The notes under the pieces: model-generated
What the model was told of the DNA's origin: nothing
Databases searched by the model: none
The model's input: the letters and a program-made list of their open reading frames with translations, nothing else
Origin: Desulfobulbaceae bacterium
Lineage (GTDB): Bacteria > Desulfobacterota > Desulfobulbia > Desulfobulbales > Desulfurivibrionaceae
Assembly: GCA_003557565.1 (NCBI GenBank)
Contig: PWOG01000200.1
Location: 1-9,159, forward strand
DNA length: 9,159 bases
Reading direction: 5' to 3'
Shown here: positions 1 to 7,234 of the stretch, one piece after another
Layout: each line of letters starts with the position of its first letter
Numbering within the stretch: position 1 is the first letter of the stretch
Program-made: the position numbers and the translations under genes

Positions 1-656
1 CCGACGGCCAGGAGCGTGCCGAGCAAGGGCTGCAGTATGGGCTGCTCCCCATGGATGAGCTGAATCTCGTTGCGGTAGCGCCGGGCGTTCTCCCGGGCCA
101 TAGTCTGCAGGCGCTCCAAAGCGGAGCGCAGCTCGGCGGGGATCTCTGGCTGCTGATCGGGTGCGGGGATCTCGTCGGGCAGTTTCACCATTTCCGGCTT
201 TCCTTTGGGGAAACTGGCTTCCCCGATGAACAGCACCAGCCCCTGCACCGGGGTATCGGGGAGGTTGTGCTGCAGGGCCAGCATATTGTCGCGGCACTGG
301 TTAAGGGGATTGGGAAATTTGTGGGTTCTTCGGCCAATTACCTGGGTCCAGAGGTCGATCCCTTCGCCGCCAAAGATTATCCCTTCATTGCGGACCAGGG
401 TGACGGCGGTGAGGCCATCAGGGCCGGCCACCACCCGATCGATATAGGCAAAACCATCAACCCCGTCCTCCAGCAGCACCTCCTCGACGCACTCCGGCCC
501 GAGCCGACGCAGCACTCCACGCAGCCACCGCTTGTACCTGCCGTTGTGCACGGTGGGCACAAGCAGGGCAACTCCCAGCAGCAACAGCAGGGCGGGAACC
601 GCCCAGCCGAGCAGCCAGCCCAGGTTTACCAAAAAGAACTGCAGAAGATGGTCCAT
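1..656 (-). CDS. Membrane-anchored NERD-like domain protein (3' end outside window)
   Basis: The 218 visible residues begin with a hydrophobic segment (about residues 7-36), then a basic stretch (HNGRYKRWLRG, 37-47), so a single N-terminal anchor with a cytoplasmic remainder is likely. Residues 55-130 resemble the nuclease-related domain NERD: a Y-I-D motif (D73) before two beta strands, a G-I-I-F-G turn (92-96), W103 and the typical N-P-L-x-Q (116-120). The E-x-K pair that normally follows the Asp strand is absent; the aligned residues are L87 and R89, so catalysis is doubtful. A Pro-rich linker and a charged, probably helical tail follow, and the frame is open at the left edge. The ATG at 656 is chosen because the hydrophobic segment follows it directly, but it has no clear Shine-Dalgarno; an in-frame GTG at 686 is an alternative. 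NERD proteins have been linked to DNA processing; the role here is unknown. Confidence 0.72.
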   Translation of the reverse strand, partial: MDHLLQFFLVNLGWLLGWAVPALLLLLGVALLVPTVHNGRYKRWLRGVLRRLGPECVEEVLLEDGVDGFAYIDRVVAGPDGLTAVTLVRNEGIIFGGEGIDLWTQVIGRRTHKFPNPLNQCRDNMLALQHNLPDTPVQGLVLFIGEASFPKGKPEMVKLPDEIPAPDQQPEIPAELRSALERLQTMARENARRYRNEIQLIHGEQPILQPLLGTLLAV

Positions 657-855
657 GTCTGATTCTATGGTTATTGTTACCGGCACAGTGATGATTGCCC
701 CGGGCATCAACCGGACCGCCCCACATAACTCACCGGCCCGTCAGGTTAACCCTATACTCTGTAGCGGTAGCCCAACAACTTGTCAACTCTAAAACCAAGT
801 GCTCCCAACCCGCAATGACTGCCCATGCCTTCCATGATAAGTGATCACTTACCTG
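657..855. other. Intergenic gap between NERD-like gene and permease
   Basis: No coding sequence is supported here. The stretch holds the upstream region of the NERD-like gene and the 3' flank of the permease gene. The only distinct structure is the palindrome at 837-852, listed separately. No convincing promoter hexamers or T-tailed terminator were found. Confidence 0.5.
837..852. repeat. Short palindrome matching the ends of the MITE-like elements
   Basis: TAAGTGATCACTTA (838-851) is a perfect 14-bp palindrome starting 4 bp past the stop codon of the permease. Its right half, GTGATCACTTAC (841-852), is identical over 12 bp to the right end of the element at 3228-3360. Read the other way, ATAAGTGATCAC (837-848) is also an end-like sequence. 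It could be two element ends left joined after internal deletion. The flanking 8-mers (829-836 and 853-860) agree at only 5 of 8 positions, so a target duplication is not established. A transcription-factor site is the alternative. Confidence 0.5.
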
Positions 856-1638
856 CTATTTGATCAGTCTCCTGCGCATGGTCTTAAGACTCAAGAAATA
901 AAACACCAGGGCAAAAACCGCCAGATAACCGATGCTTGTCAGCGCCCCGGCCTCCATGCTGCCCATGGTCAGATAGCGGGTCAGCTCAACCAGGTGATAA
1001 AGGGGGGAAAGCAGGGCCAAATTCTGGGCCCACGGCGGCAGCCCGGCGACCGGAAAAAAGGTGCCGCTGAACAGAAAAAGCGGGGTGACAAACAAAAAAA
1101 TCGGCAGATTGAACATATCAATACTGGGAGTGATCCCGGTGAAAAACATGCCGGCGGCGCCGAACGCCAGACCACCCAGAAAGGCCAGGGGCAGCACCAG
1201 CAGGGCCAGGGGGGAATTCACGAACCCCAGGGAGGTAATGACCAGTAGAATGATCGCCGCCGCCAGCAGGGATTTGGTCGCTCCCCATACTATTTCCGCG
1301 GTGATCACCTCGTTCAGCGACAGGGGGGTGGCCAGCATGGCATCGAAGGTCTTTTGATAGTACATGCGGACAAAGGAGGCGTAGGTGGTTTCGAAAAAGG
1401 CGTTGAACATGATGGCCGTGGCCAGCAACGCCGGAGCGATGAAGCGGATATAGCTGATTTCCTCCCCGGCATAAAGAACCTCACCCACCAGGCCGCTCAA
1501 CCCCACCCCGAAGGCCGCCAGATAAAACAGCGGCTCAAACAGGGGAACCAGAAAATTCACTTTCCAGATCCGCCGATAAACAATGAGGTTCCGCCGCCAG
1601 ACCCCGAACAGTCGCCATGACAGATCAAGACTTTTCAT
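856..1638 (-). CDS. ABC-2 type exporter permease, NodJ-like
   Basis: The product is 260 residues, the usual size for NodJ/DrrB-type permeases. It has an N-terminal cytoplasmic stretch (MKSLDLSWRLFGVWRRN), then about six hydrophobic segments (roughly residues 28-50, 66-88, 113-137, 139-163, 170-192 and 230-252) and a basic tail (KTMRRRLIK). The segment around 64-115 (FIAPALLATAIMFNAFFETTYAS...MLATPLSLNEVI) is typical of the ABC-2 membrane domain. The start at 1638 overlaps the stop of the ATPase gene as ATGA and has a GGGAG Shine-Dalgarno at 8-nt spacing. A start 22 codons upstream (1704) is rejected because it lies inside the ATPase gene and adds an atypical Pro/Arg-rich leader. With the ATPase it should form an inner-membrane exporter. 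In rhizobia NodIJ exports lipo-chitin oligosaccharides; the substrate here is unknown and need not be similar. Confidence 0.92.
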   Translation of the reverse strand: MKSLDLSWRLFGVWRRNLIVYRRIWKVNFLVPLFEPLFYLAAFGVGLSGLVGEVLYAGEEISYIRFIAPALLATAIMFNAFFETTYASFVRMYYQKTFDAMLATPLSLNEVITAEIVWGATKSLLAAAIILLVITSLGFVNSPLALLVLPLAFLGGLAFGAAGMFFTGITPSIDMFNLPIFLFVTPLFLFSGTFFPVAGLPPWAQNLALLSPLYHLVELTRYLTMGSMEAGALTSIGYLAVFALVFYFLSLKTMRRRLIK

Positions 1639-2555
1639 TCGCGCAACTCCCGGCCGGTCAGGCGCAGGAACACATCCTCCAGGGTGCCGTGCCGGAAGAT
1701 GCATTTTTCAAAACAGAACCTTTCCCTGATCACCCGCCCCAGCTGATCCTCTTCGTCGGTATAGATAATCAGCCGGGTGGGCAGTTCTTCGTGCCGCACC
1801 TGTTGCTGTTTCACAAAAGCCACCAACTCCGGCCCGGGGGTTTCCACCTCGATAATCGATTTTCCGGCGTAGATGCCGATAAGTTCTTCCGGACTCCCCT
1901 CCACCAGGATCATTCCCCGATCCATGATGATCAGCCGGTCACAGAGAATGGCCGCTTCTTCCATGTAATGGGTGGTCAAAACCATGGTCAGCCCCCGGGC
2001 GCGAAGCTCCCTCAGCTTGTCCCAGACCTGGTGTCTTGATTGAGGATCGAGCCCGGTGGTGGGCTCGTCCAGGATGACCAGCCGGGGATCGTTGATCAGT
2101 GCCCTGGCCAGCATCAGCCGGCGGGCCATTCCTCCGGAGAGATGATAGACCTGGGCCTGTCTTTTGTGACTCAGCGCAAAGAAATTTAACAACTCGGCGG
2201 TGCGCTCAACCGCCAGGCTTTTGGCCAGCCGGTAATAACCGGCAAAAACCAGCAGATTTTTCTCCACGCTGAGATCGGGGTCCAGGGTATTGTCCTGCTG
2301 GCAGACCCCGATTTGCTGGCGGATTTCCCGCCAGCCGGTGGCTATGTCCAAGCCGAAAACCTTCATGACCCCGGCGCTCAAGGGCGAAAAACCGTACATC
2401 ATCCGGATGACAGAGGTTTTGCCGGCCCCATTGGGGCCCAGCAGACCGAAAAATTCTCCCTTGCGGACCGTAAGGCTGACCCGGTCCACGGCGGTGAAGA
2501 GGCCGAATTTTTTGGTCACCTCCTCGGCCTCGACAATGGGGTATTCACCGCTCAT
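1635..2555 (-). CDS. ABC exporter ATP-binding protein, NodI-like
   Basis: This 306-residue ATPase has every expected motif in order: Walker A GPNGAGKT (residues 40-47), Q-loop Q86, signature LSGGM (139-143), Walker B LVILDE (159-164), D-loop GLDP (168-171) and switch His H196 in LTTHYMEEA. The C-terminal region (about 215-306), ending in GTLEDVFLRLTGREL, is the extension typical of the CcmA/NodI/DrrA subfamily, which pairs with ABC-2 permeases. The start at 2555 is supported by GGGGAG eight bases upstream. It is the first gene of a two-gene operon, coupled to the permease by a 4-bp overlap. It should hydrolyse ATP at the inner-membrane face to power export; nothing in the window identifies the cargo. 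Confidence 0.95.
   Translation of the reverse strand: MSGEYPIVEAEEVTKKFGLFTAVDRVSLTVRKGEFFGLLGPNGAGKTSVIRMMYGFSPLSAGVMKVFGLDIATGWREIRQQIGVCQQDNTLDPDLSVEKNLLVFAGYYRLAKSLAVERTAELLNFFALSHKRQAQVYHLSGGMARRLMLARALINDPRLVILDEPTTGLDPQSRHQVWDKLRELRARGLTMVLTTHYMEEAAILCDRLIIMDRGMILVEGSPEELIGIYAGKSIIEVETPGPELVAFVKQQQVRHEELPTRLIIYTDEEDQLGRVIRERFCFEKCIFRHGTLEDVFLRLTGRELRE
1647..1651 (-). promoter_or_regulatory. Shine-Dalgarno of the permease gene, inside the ATPase gene
   Basis: GGGAG on the minus strand, 8 nt upstream of the ATG at 1638. It favours the short permease start at the ATGA overlap and is consistent with translational coupling to the ATPase gene. Confidence 0.7.
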
Positions 2556-2914
2556 CAGTGCTGCTCCCCGGTGGCGGGTTTGCTTTGGGGATGACCTGCT
2601 CTCAAAATTTCACCGGTATCATCGCTGTGTCGGTCAGGATCGCTGCAAGTGGTTCGTGGAAAGTGCTTTTTTATTACGGCCGTTGCCGGACTGCTTGTCA
2701 AGCCCCAACCCGGCGGGAAAACCCTTTGTCATGGTGCTGGGGCACGGCGGGACAGCATGGGGTCGTGATAAAACCGGGGTAAAGGCAAAAGGGCCTGGAG
2801 TTTAGTCTTCAAATCTGCGTATCCTGTAATGAGTTGATGGAAGTAAAAACGAGCTGATCCAAGGGTGAGACGATACATGCAAACGACCCAACCACCCGAC
2901 CAAGGAGGACGACC
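2556..2914. other. Divergent intergenic region between ABC operon and GYD gene
   Basis: This 359-bp stretch separates the minus-strand ABC operon from the plus-strand GYD gene, so promoters for both should lie in it. Only the two ribosome-binding sites can be supported (GGGGAG for the ATPase, AAGGAGG at 2902-2908 for the GYD gene). A small AT-rich patch near 2667-2677 stands out from the GC-rich background. No pair of sigma-70 hexamers at proper spacing was convincing. A 74-codon plus-strand frame at 2558-2782 lacks a ribosome-binding site and family resemblance and is not called. No element of the palindromic family is seen here. Confidence 0.45.
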
Positions 2915-3220
2915 ATGCAGACCTACATCATGCTGACCCGCCTGCTGCCCACCGCCCTGAACTCCCCCCGGTCCCTGGAAGAACTGGAAAAGGCGGCCAT
3001 GGAACGTATCCGCAGCCAGTGTCCGGAAGTGGAATGGGTGCACAACTTTGCGGTTTTCGGCGGCTGCGACTATCTGGATATTTTTCGCGCCCCGGACAAC
3101 GACACGGCAATGAAGATCTCCGCCATAATCCGCACCTTCGGGCACGCTTCCACCGAGATCTGGCCCGCCACCGAATGGCGGCACTTCAAAGATCTGATCC
3201 GCGCCCTGCCCGCGGAATAA
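2915..3220 (+). CDS. GYD domain-containing small protein
   Basis: The product is 101 residues, the normal size for GYD-domain (DUF1330-like alpha/beta fold) proteins. It opens with a strand (MQTYIMLTRLL), has a helix rich in Leu and Glu (about 20-34), then VHNFAVFGGCDYLDIFRAPDNDTAMKISAIIRTFG, matching the family's usual pattern of a strand, the G-Y-D turn, a D/E-x-P loop and a helix. The name-giving motif reads G50-C51-D52. It ends with TEIWPATEWRHFKDLI, as in other members. A strong AAGGAGG lies seven bases before the ATG at 2915. GYD proteins have no well-defined biochemical role. The sensor gene lies downstream on the same strand, separated by an inserted repeat element, so the two may once have been co-transcribed. 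Confidence 0.85.
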   Translation: MQTYIMLTRLLPTALNSPRSLEELEKAAMERIRSQCPEVEWVHNFAVFGGCDYLDIFRAPDNDTAMKISAIIRTFGHASTEIWPATEWRHFKDLIRALPAE

Positions 3221-3227
3221 ACCTCCG
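3220..3227 (+). repeat. Left target-site duplication of element A
   Basis: AACCTCCG directly abuts the GTAAGC end of the element and is repeated exactly at 3361-3368. Its first base is the last base of the TAA stop codon of the GYD gene. Confidence 0.8.
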
Positions 3228-3342
3228 GTAAGCAATCACAGGGCACCGCATCTTGCAGCGATCGGGCCGGCTCACGTACTCATGTACGCATCGCCGCCCC
3301 GCTCGCCGCAACCTGCGGCACCCTGTGACCGCTTACCTTTTT
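3227..3342 (+). terminator. Possible intrinsic terminator formed by element A
   Basis: The long imperfect stem (3227-3337) is followed by five T residues (3338-3342), 7 bp past the GYD stop codon. The geometry would permit termination, but the stem is far longer and more interrupted than a usual terminator and the T-run is short. The sensor gene downstream may be read through or have another promoter. Confidence 0.35.
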
Positions 3343-3360
3343 GACCCCGTGATCACTTAC
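3228..3360 (-). mobile_element. Element A: MITE-like palindromic element with IS66-type ends
   Basis: A 133-bp non-coding element. Its outer ends are GTAAGCAATCAC and GTGATCACTTAC, inverted copies that differ at two positions. Inside, 3228-3336 is a large imperfect palindrome, with about 40 of 52 arm positions pairing, capped by GTAC-TCAT-GTAC. The right side carries an additional copy of the end: GTGACCGCTTAC at 3325-3336, then again at 3349-3360, 24 bp apart. The element lies precisely between two exact 8-bp direct repeats. GTAA ends and 8-bp duplications are features of the IS66 family; no transposase is encoded, so it would depend on one elsewhere. The stem followed by TTTTT (3338-3342) could also terminate transcription from the GYD gene. 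The orientation given treats the doubled end as the head. Confidence 0.8.
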
Positions 3361-3368
3361 AACCTCCG
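3361..3368 (+). repeat. Right target-site duplication of element A
   Basis: AACCTCCG, identical to 3220-3227, lies directly after the GTGATCACTTAC end. It sits 14 bp before the sensor start codon, leaving that gene's AGGGGA ribosome-binding site intact. Confidence 0.8.
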
Positions 3369-3382
3369 CCCTTAGGGGACTC

Positions 3383-6300
3383 ATGTTACCGTTTTCACTC
3401 CGCCCCCTGGCTATAATCCTGGCTCTGCTCACCCTGACCGCCGGGGCCACCGTCGCGGAGGAAGAGGTGCTGATCGGGGTGCTGGCCAAGCGGGGCGAGG
3501 TGACCTCTTATGATCGCTGGTCGCCCACCGCCGAATACCTCACCCGGCAGATACCCGGCTACAGTTTCCGGATCCGGACCATCGATTTTCACGATGTCCT
3601 GCCCACGGCGGCCGCCGAGGGCGTGGAATTTTATATCGTTAATTCCGCCATCTATGTCGAGCTGGAACATCGCTACGGCGCGGGCCGGATCCTTACCTTA
3701 AAAAATCGTCACCAGAAGCTGGGCTATACCGAATTCGGCGGGGTCATCTTCACCCGAATGGACCATCCCGCCATTGACACCATTGACGATTTGCGCGGAC
3801 ATTCCTTTGCCGCCGTGGAGAGCACCTCCCTGGGCGGATTCATGGCCGCCTGGCGGGAGCTGGATGAAGCCGGGATCAACCCCTACGAGGATTTCCGCCC
3901 CCTGGCCTTCATCGGCACCCACGACGGGGTGGTGAATGCGGTGGCGGCCGGACAGGTGGCAGCCGGCACCGTCCGCACCGACACTCTGGAACGGATGGCA
4001 ATGGCCGGGCTCATCGATCATGATGATTTTCGGATCATCAATCGCCAACAGCCCCCCGATTTTCCCTTCCTGGTCAGCACCCGGCTTTATCCCGAGTGGC
4101 CCATGGCCAAGGCCCGCCACACCCCGGATTCGTTGAGCGACAAGGTGGCGGTGGCACTGCTCACCATCGAGGCCGACCACCCGGCGGCGGTAACCGGCGA
4201 ATACACCGGCTGGACCGTACCCGGCAATTATCAGCCGGTGCACGAAATGATGCGGCAACTGCGCATCGGCCCCTATGAACATCTGGGGGTGATCACGCTG
4301 CAGCAGATTCTGACCCAGTACTGGCATGTGCTGATGCTGGCCGCCGCCTTGCTGCTTTCCCTGGCGGTCTCCACCGTCTGGTTTCGCCGCCTCAACCGCC
4401 GCTTGCAATCCTCGGAACAGGATCTGCGCCAGGCACGGGACCATCTGGAATTAAGAGTTCGTGAACGCACCGCCGAACTGGAGCAGGCCAACGTCGAGCT
4501 GGAAGAGAGCCGCCGCCGCATCGAAATGGCCCACCGCGACTGGAACGACGCCTTCGATGCCATCCAGGATCCTATTTTTATCCATGATCGCAATATGCGG
4601 ATTGTACAGGCCAATCCTGCCTACGTCGCCCGTGCCGGCATGCCCAGGGAGGAATTAACGGGCCAGATCTATTACCATGTGTTTCCCCAGCGCCCGGAAC
4701 CCCTGCACGCCTGCAATATCTTCCCCGAAAAACTGCTGTCCGACGCGGGGGATGAAGTGGTGCTCCCCGACGGCCAGGTCCTGGTTTCACGCTCCTTCGG
4801 CATTCGCCGGGCCGACGGCAGCTACCACCATGCCATCCATATCCTGGAGGATTTGACCGAACTTCGCCGCTCCGCCCTGGAACTGCAACGCTTGAATCGA
4901 GCCCTGCGCACCATCAGCCGGGGCAACGAAGCCCTGGTCCGGGCGGGTCAAGAGAGCGATCTGCTCAACGAAATTTGCAAAATCCTGGTGGAAACCGGCG
5001 GCTACCAGATGGCCTGGGTCGGTTATTCCATGGAGGATGAGTCCCACAGTGTCCGGCCGGTGGCCCACGCCGGCCGGGAGAAAGGCTTTCTAAAAACCAC
5101 TCCGACCACCTGGGCCGATAATCTCCACGGCCGGGGTCCCACCGGTACCGCCATCCGCCGCCGCCAGTCGGTGACCATCCGCGACCTGCAAACCGATCCC
5201 GATTTCGCTCCCTGGCGCGAGGAAGCCGCCGCCCGCAGCTACGCCTCGGTTATCGCCATGCCCCTGATCGACAACAATGAGTTGTACGGGGCCTTGACCA
5301 TCTACGCCGCCGAACCCGATGCCTTCGATACCCGCGAGGTGGTCCTGCTCCAGGAACTGGCCGATGATCTGGCCTTCGGCCTTCACATGTTGCGCATCCG
5401 CGACGAGCGGGAACAGGCCGTGCGCGATCTGGAAGCCAGCGAGGCCCGTTACCAGGAACTGTATGAGCGGGCACCGGTGGGCTATCTTTCAGTGCGTCAG
5501 GATGACGGCACGATCTTCCAGGTTAACGAAACGGCCATCCGGATGCTGGGCTATTCCCGGGACGAGCTGGTCGGCGGCTCCCTGTTCGACCTGTTTCCCG
5601 CCGGCGACAACGGCCAGGACAAGGCCCGATCGCTGTTCCAGCTTTTCGGCCGGGGAGAGCAGCTCAAGGACCAGGAACTGCAGATTAAGCACCATAAAGA
5701 CACCACTTTCTGGATCAGTCTCACCGCCGAACCGGTGTACGACGGTGCCGGCCGGGTGGTGGAATGCCGGGCCAGTATCCTTGATATCTCCAAACGCAAG
5801 GAGGCTGAACAGGAGCGCCAGTGGCTGTCTGAAAGCCTGCAGCGCAGTTTGGTGCAAACCATTCAGGCCATCGCCCTGACCATCGAAAAACGGGACCCCT
5901 ATACCGCCGGGCACCAGCAGCGGGTGGCCGAACTGGCGGTGGCCATCGCCCGGGAGATGGGGCTTTCCGAATCCCGCGTCGAGGGCTTGCGGCTGGGGGC
6001 GATGATCCACGATATCGGCAAAATCTATATTCCCGCCGAACTGCTCAACCGGCCCGGCAAGCTCGACGAGCTGGAGTTCAGCTTTATCCGGACCCATTCC
6101 CTGGTCGGTTATGAAATTGTCAGCGGGATCGATTTTCCCTGGCCGGTGGCCGAGATGGTGGTTCAGCATCACGAGCGCATGGACGGCACCGGATATCCCA
6201 AGGGCCTTGCCGGCGATGCCATCATCCCCGAAGCGCGGATCATCATCGTCGCCGATGTGGTGGAAGCAATCAGCAACCACCGCCCTTACCGGCCAGCCCA

Positions 6301-6421
6301 GCACATCGACAAAGCGCTGCATGAGATCGAAGAACGCCAGGGCACTGCCTTCGACCCCGAAGTGGTCGCGGCCTGTCTCCGGCTGATCAGGGAAAAACGA
6401 TTCAAGTGGACCGATTTTTGA
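3383..6421 (+). CDS. Membrane sensor PhnD-PAS-GAF-PAS-HD-GYP, putative cyclic di-GMP phosphodiesterase
   Basis: The 1012-residue protein opens with a signal peptide (about 1-25, hydrophobic core then ATVAEE). Residues 27-300 form a periplasmic PhnD-type binding domain resembling the sensor part of TtrS-like proteins (IGVLAKRG, YIVNSAIYVELEHRYG, LGGFMAAWREL, GTHDGVV, AGTVRTDTLE). One membrane helix (313-334) leads to a coiled coil (about 340-385), PAS (386-493), GAF (505-669), PAS (684-803) and HD-GYP (818-1005). HD-GYP residues are intact: H844, H876-D877, K880, H905, H929-H930 and D958, plus DGTGYPKGL (934-942). Such domains hydrolyse cyclic di-GMP, so binding of a periplasmic ligand probably adjusts cyclic di-GMP level. 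The ligand is not known; phosphonate, phosphite or a sulfur oxyanion are possible. The start at 3383 has AGGGGA close upstream (four bases) and gives a proper signal peptide. The gene is convergent with the one at 6433-7176, 11 bp away, with no visible terminator between. Confidence 0.93.
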   Translation: MLPFSLRPLAIILALLTLTAGATVAEEEVLIGVLAKRGEVTSYDRWSPTAEYLTRQIPGYSFRIRTIDFHDVLPTAAAEGVEFYIVNSAIYVELEHRYGAGRILTLKNRHQKLGYTEFGGVIFTRMDHPAIDTIDDLRGHSFAAVESTSLGGFMAAWRELDEAGINPYEDFRPLAFIGTHDGVVNAVAAGQVAAGTVRTDTLERMAMAGLIDHDDFRIINRQQPPDFPFLVSTRLYPEWPMAKARHTPDSLSDKVAVALLTIEADHPAAVTGEYTGWTVPGNYQPVHEMMRQLRIGPYEHLGVITLQQILTQYWHVLMLAAALLLSLAVSTVWFRRLNRRLQSSEQDLRQARDHLELRVRERTAELEQANVELEESRRRIEMAHRDWNDAFDAIQDPIFIHDRNMRIVQANPAYVARAGMPREELTGQIYYHVFPQRPEPLHACNIFPEKLLSDAGDEVVLPDGQVLVSRSFGIRRADGSYHHAIHILEDLTELRRSALELQRLNRALRTISRGNEALVRAGQESDLLNEICKILVETGGYQMAWVGYSMEDESHSVRPVAHAGREKGFLKTTPTTWADNLHGRGPTGTAIRRRQSVTIRDLQTDPDFAPWREEAAARSYASVIAMPLIDNNELYGALTIYAAEPDAFDTREVVLLQELADDLAFGLHMLRIRDEREQAVRDLEASEARYQELYERAPVGYLSVRQDDGTIFQVNETAIRMLGYSRDELVGGSLFDLFPAGDNGQDKARSLFQLFGRGEQLKDQELQIKHHKDTTFWISLTAEPVYDGAGRVVECRASILDISKRKEAEQERQWLSESLQRSLVQTIQAIALTIEKRDPYTAGHQQRVAELAVAIAREMGLSESRVEGLRLGAMIHDIGKIYIPAELLNRPGKLDELEFSFIRTHSLVGYEIVSGIDFPWPVAEMVVQHHERMDGTGYPKGLAGDAIIPEARIIIVADVVEAISNHRPYRPAQHIDKALHEIEERQGTAFDPEVVAACLRLIREKRFKWTDF

Positions 6422-6432
6422 GGGTCTATTGA

Positions 6433-7176
6433 CTACCAGTCGAGATCGGCCAGCACCGGCAGGTGATCGCTGGCGATTTTGGAAACCTGCATCCGGCAGC
6501 GCTGGCGCTTGACGATGGAGAAAGGGCCGCGGACGAAAATCTTGTCCAGGCCGCCGGTGGGGGAAAAGGAAGGGTAGGTCAGATAGGGACTCTGGAAATT
6601 TTCCTTGTGGCTGGAGGCGCACTTGAAATCCATGATCTCGGTGAACATCGGCGACAGGCGGTTGAACCAGTCGTTGAAATCACCGGCCACGATACAGGGG
6701 GCCTCGGGATCCAGGGAGGTAAACTCCGGGGTTTTGACCAGGGTTCCCACCTGCTGGGGCCGCTCGTGAAAAGAAAGCCCCAGATGCAGGTTGAAAAGCG
6801 CCAGGGTAAGGGGGTTGCCCTTGTCCACCGGGATTTCGATGCTGGTGTAGAGACAGCCGCGGGCCTTATGGCCGGGCATGGTGAGATCGATATTGCGCTC
6901 GGCAGTGATGGGAAAACGGCTCAGGGTGGCGTTGCCGTAATGCCCCTGGGTCAGGGCGACGTTGAGCCCCACCGCCCGGTGAGGATAACCACAGAGCCCG
7001 GCCATTTCCTCGGCCAGATCCAGGTTGCGGGAACGGGGCACACCGACATCCACTTCCTGTAGCAGCAGCAGGTCTGGCTCATGGTGCTTGATGATGCGAG
7101 CGATCCGCTCCGGCCGGAACAGACGGTCCACCCCGATGGCCCGGTGAATATTGTAGGACATGATTCTTAAACGCAT
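6433..7176 (-). CDS. Endonuclease/exonuclease/phosphatase-fold protein
   Basis: The 247-residue product has the hallmarks of the metal-dependent EEP superfamily: MSYNIHRA (N9, H11), LLLLQEVD (E41), a GHYGNATLSRFPI segment, NLHLG, GDFNDW, a late DKIFV and the final SDHLPVLADL. The Asn, Glu, Asp-Asn and Asp-His residues normally bind the divalent metal and act in catalysis. Length and the MRLRIMSYNIHR start match a common bacterial group, which covers DNases, phosphodiesterases and sphingomyelinase-like enzymes; the substrate cannot be told from sequence. No signal peptide is seen, so it is probably cytoplasmic. The start at 7176 has only a weak TTAGG, about six bases upstream. It is transcribed in the same direction as the hydrolase gene (7400-8236), but 223 bp containing element C lie between, so a shared transcript is uncertain. 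Confidence 0.9.
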   Translation of the reverse strand: MRLRIMSYNIHRAIGVDRLFRPERIARIIKHHEPDLLLLQEVDVGVPRSRNLDLAEEMAGLCGYPHRAVGLNVALTQGHYGNATLSRFPITAERNIDLTMPGHKARGCLYTSIEIPVDKGNPLTLALFNLHLGLSFHERPQQVGTLVKTPEFTSLDPEAPCIVAGDFNDWFNRLSPMFTEIMDFKCASSHKENFQSPYLTYPSFSPTGGLDKIFVRGPFSIVKRQRCRMQVSKIASDHLPVLADLDW

Positions 7177-7234
7177 TTTTTGCCTAATTCGCTGAAATTC
7201 ACAAAGCCCACCGGATACGTCGCCGCCGATTCCC

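Noticed and set aside
51..662. Open frame of 203 codons on the plus strand
   Set aside because: It is antisense to the NERD-like gene, is Gln/His/Pro-rich and lacks recognisable domains; the minus frame has a membrane segment and NERD landmarks.
856..1704. Longer start for the permease at 1704
   Set aside because: It would overlap the ATPase gene by 70 bases and add a Pro/Arg-rich leader; the ATG at 1638 has a good ribosome-binding site and the usual ATGA coupling.
2558..2782. 74-codon plus-strand open frame in the divergent gap
   Set aside because: No ribosome-binding site, no recognisable family and an unusual composition; more likely non-coding.
3698..4444. 248-codon minus-strand frame
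   Set aside because: Antisense to the PhnD and membrane-helix coding region; Gly/His/Gln-rich translation without motifs.
6422..6432. Terminator between the convergent sensor and EEP genes
   Set aside because: Only 11 bp separate the stop codons and no stem with a T-run is visible on either strand.
5489..6622. Long open frame of 377 codons on the minus strand
   Set aside because: It lies antisense to the PAS2 and HD-GYP coding region and the 3' end of the EEP gene, shows no family motifs, and is explained by GC-rich codon usage leaving the opposite frame open.
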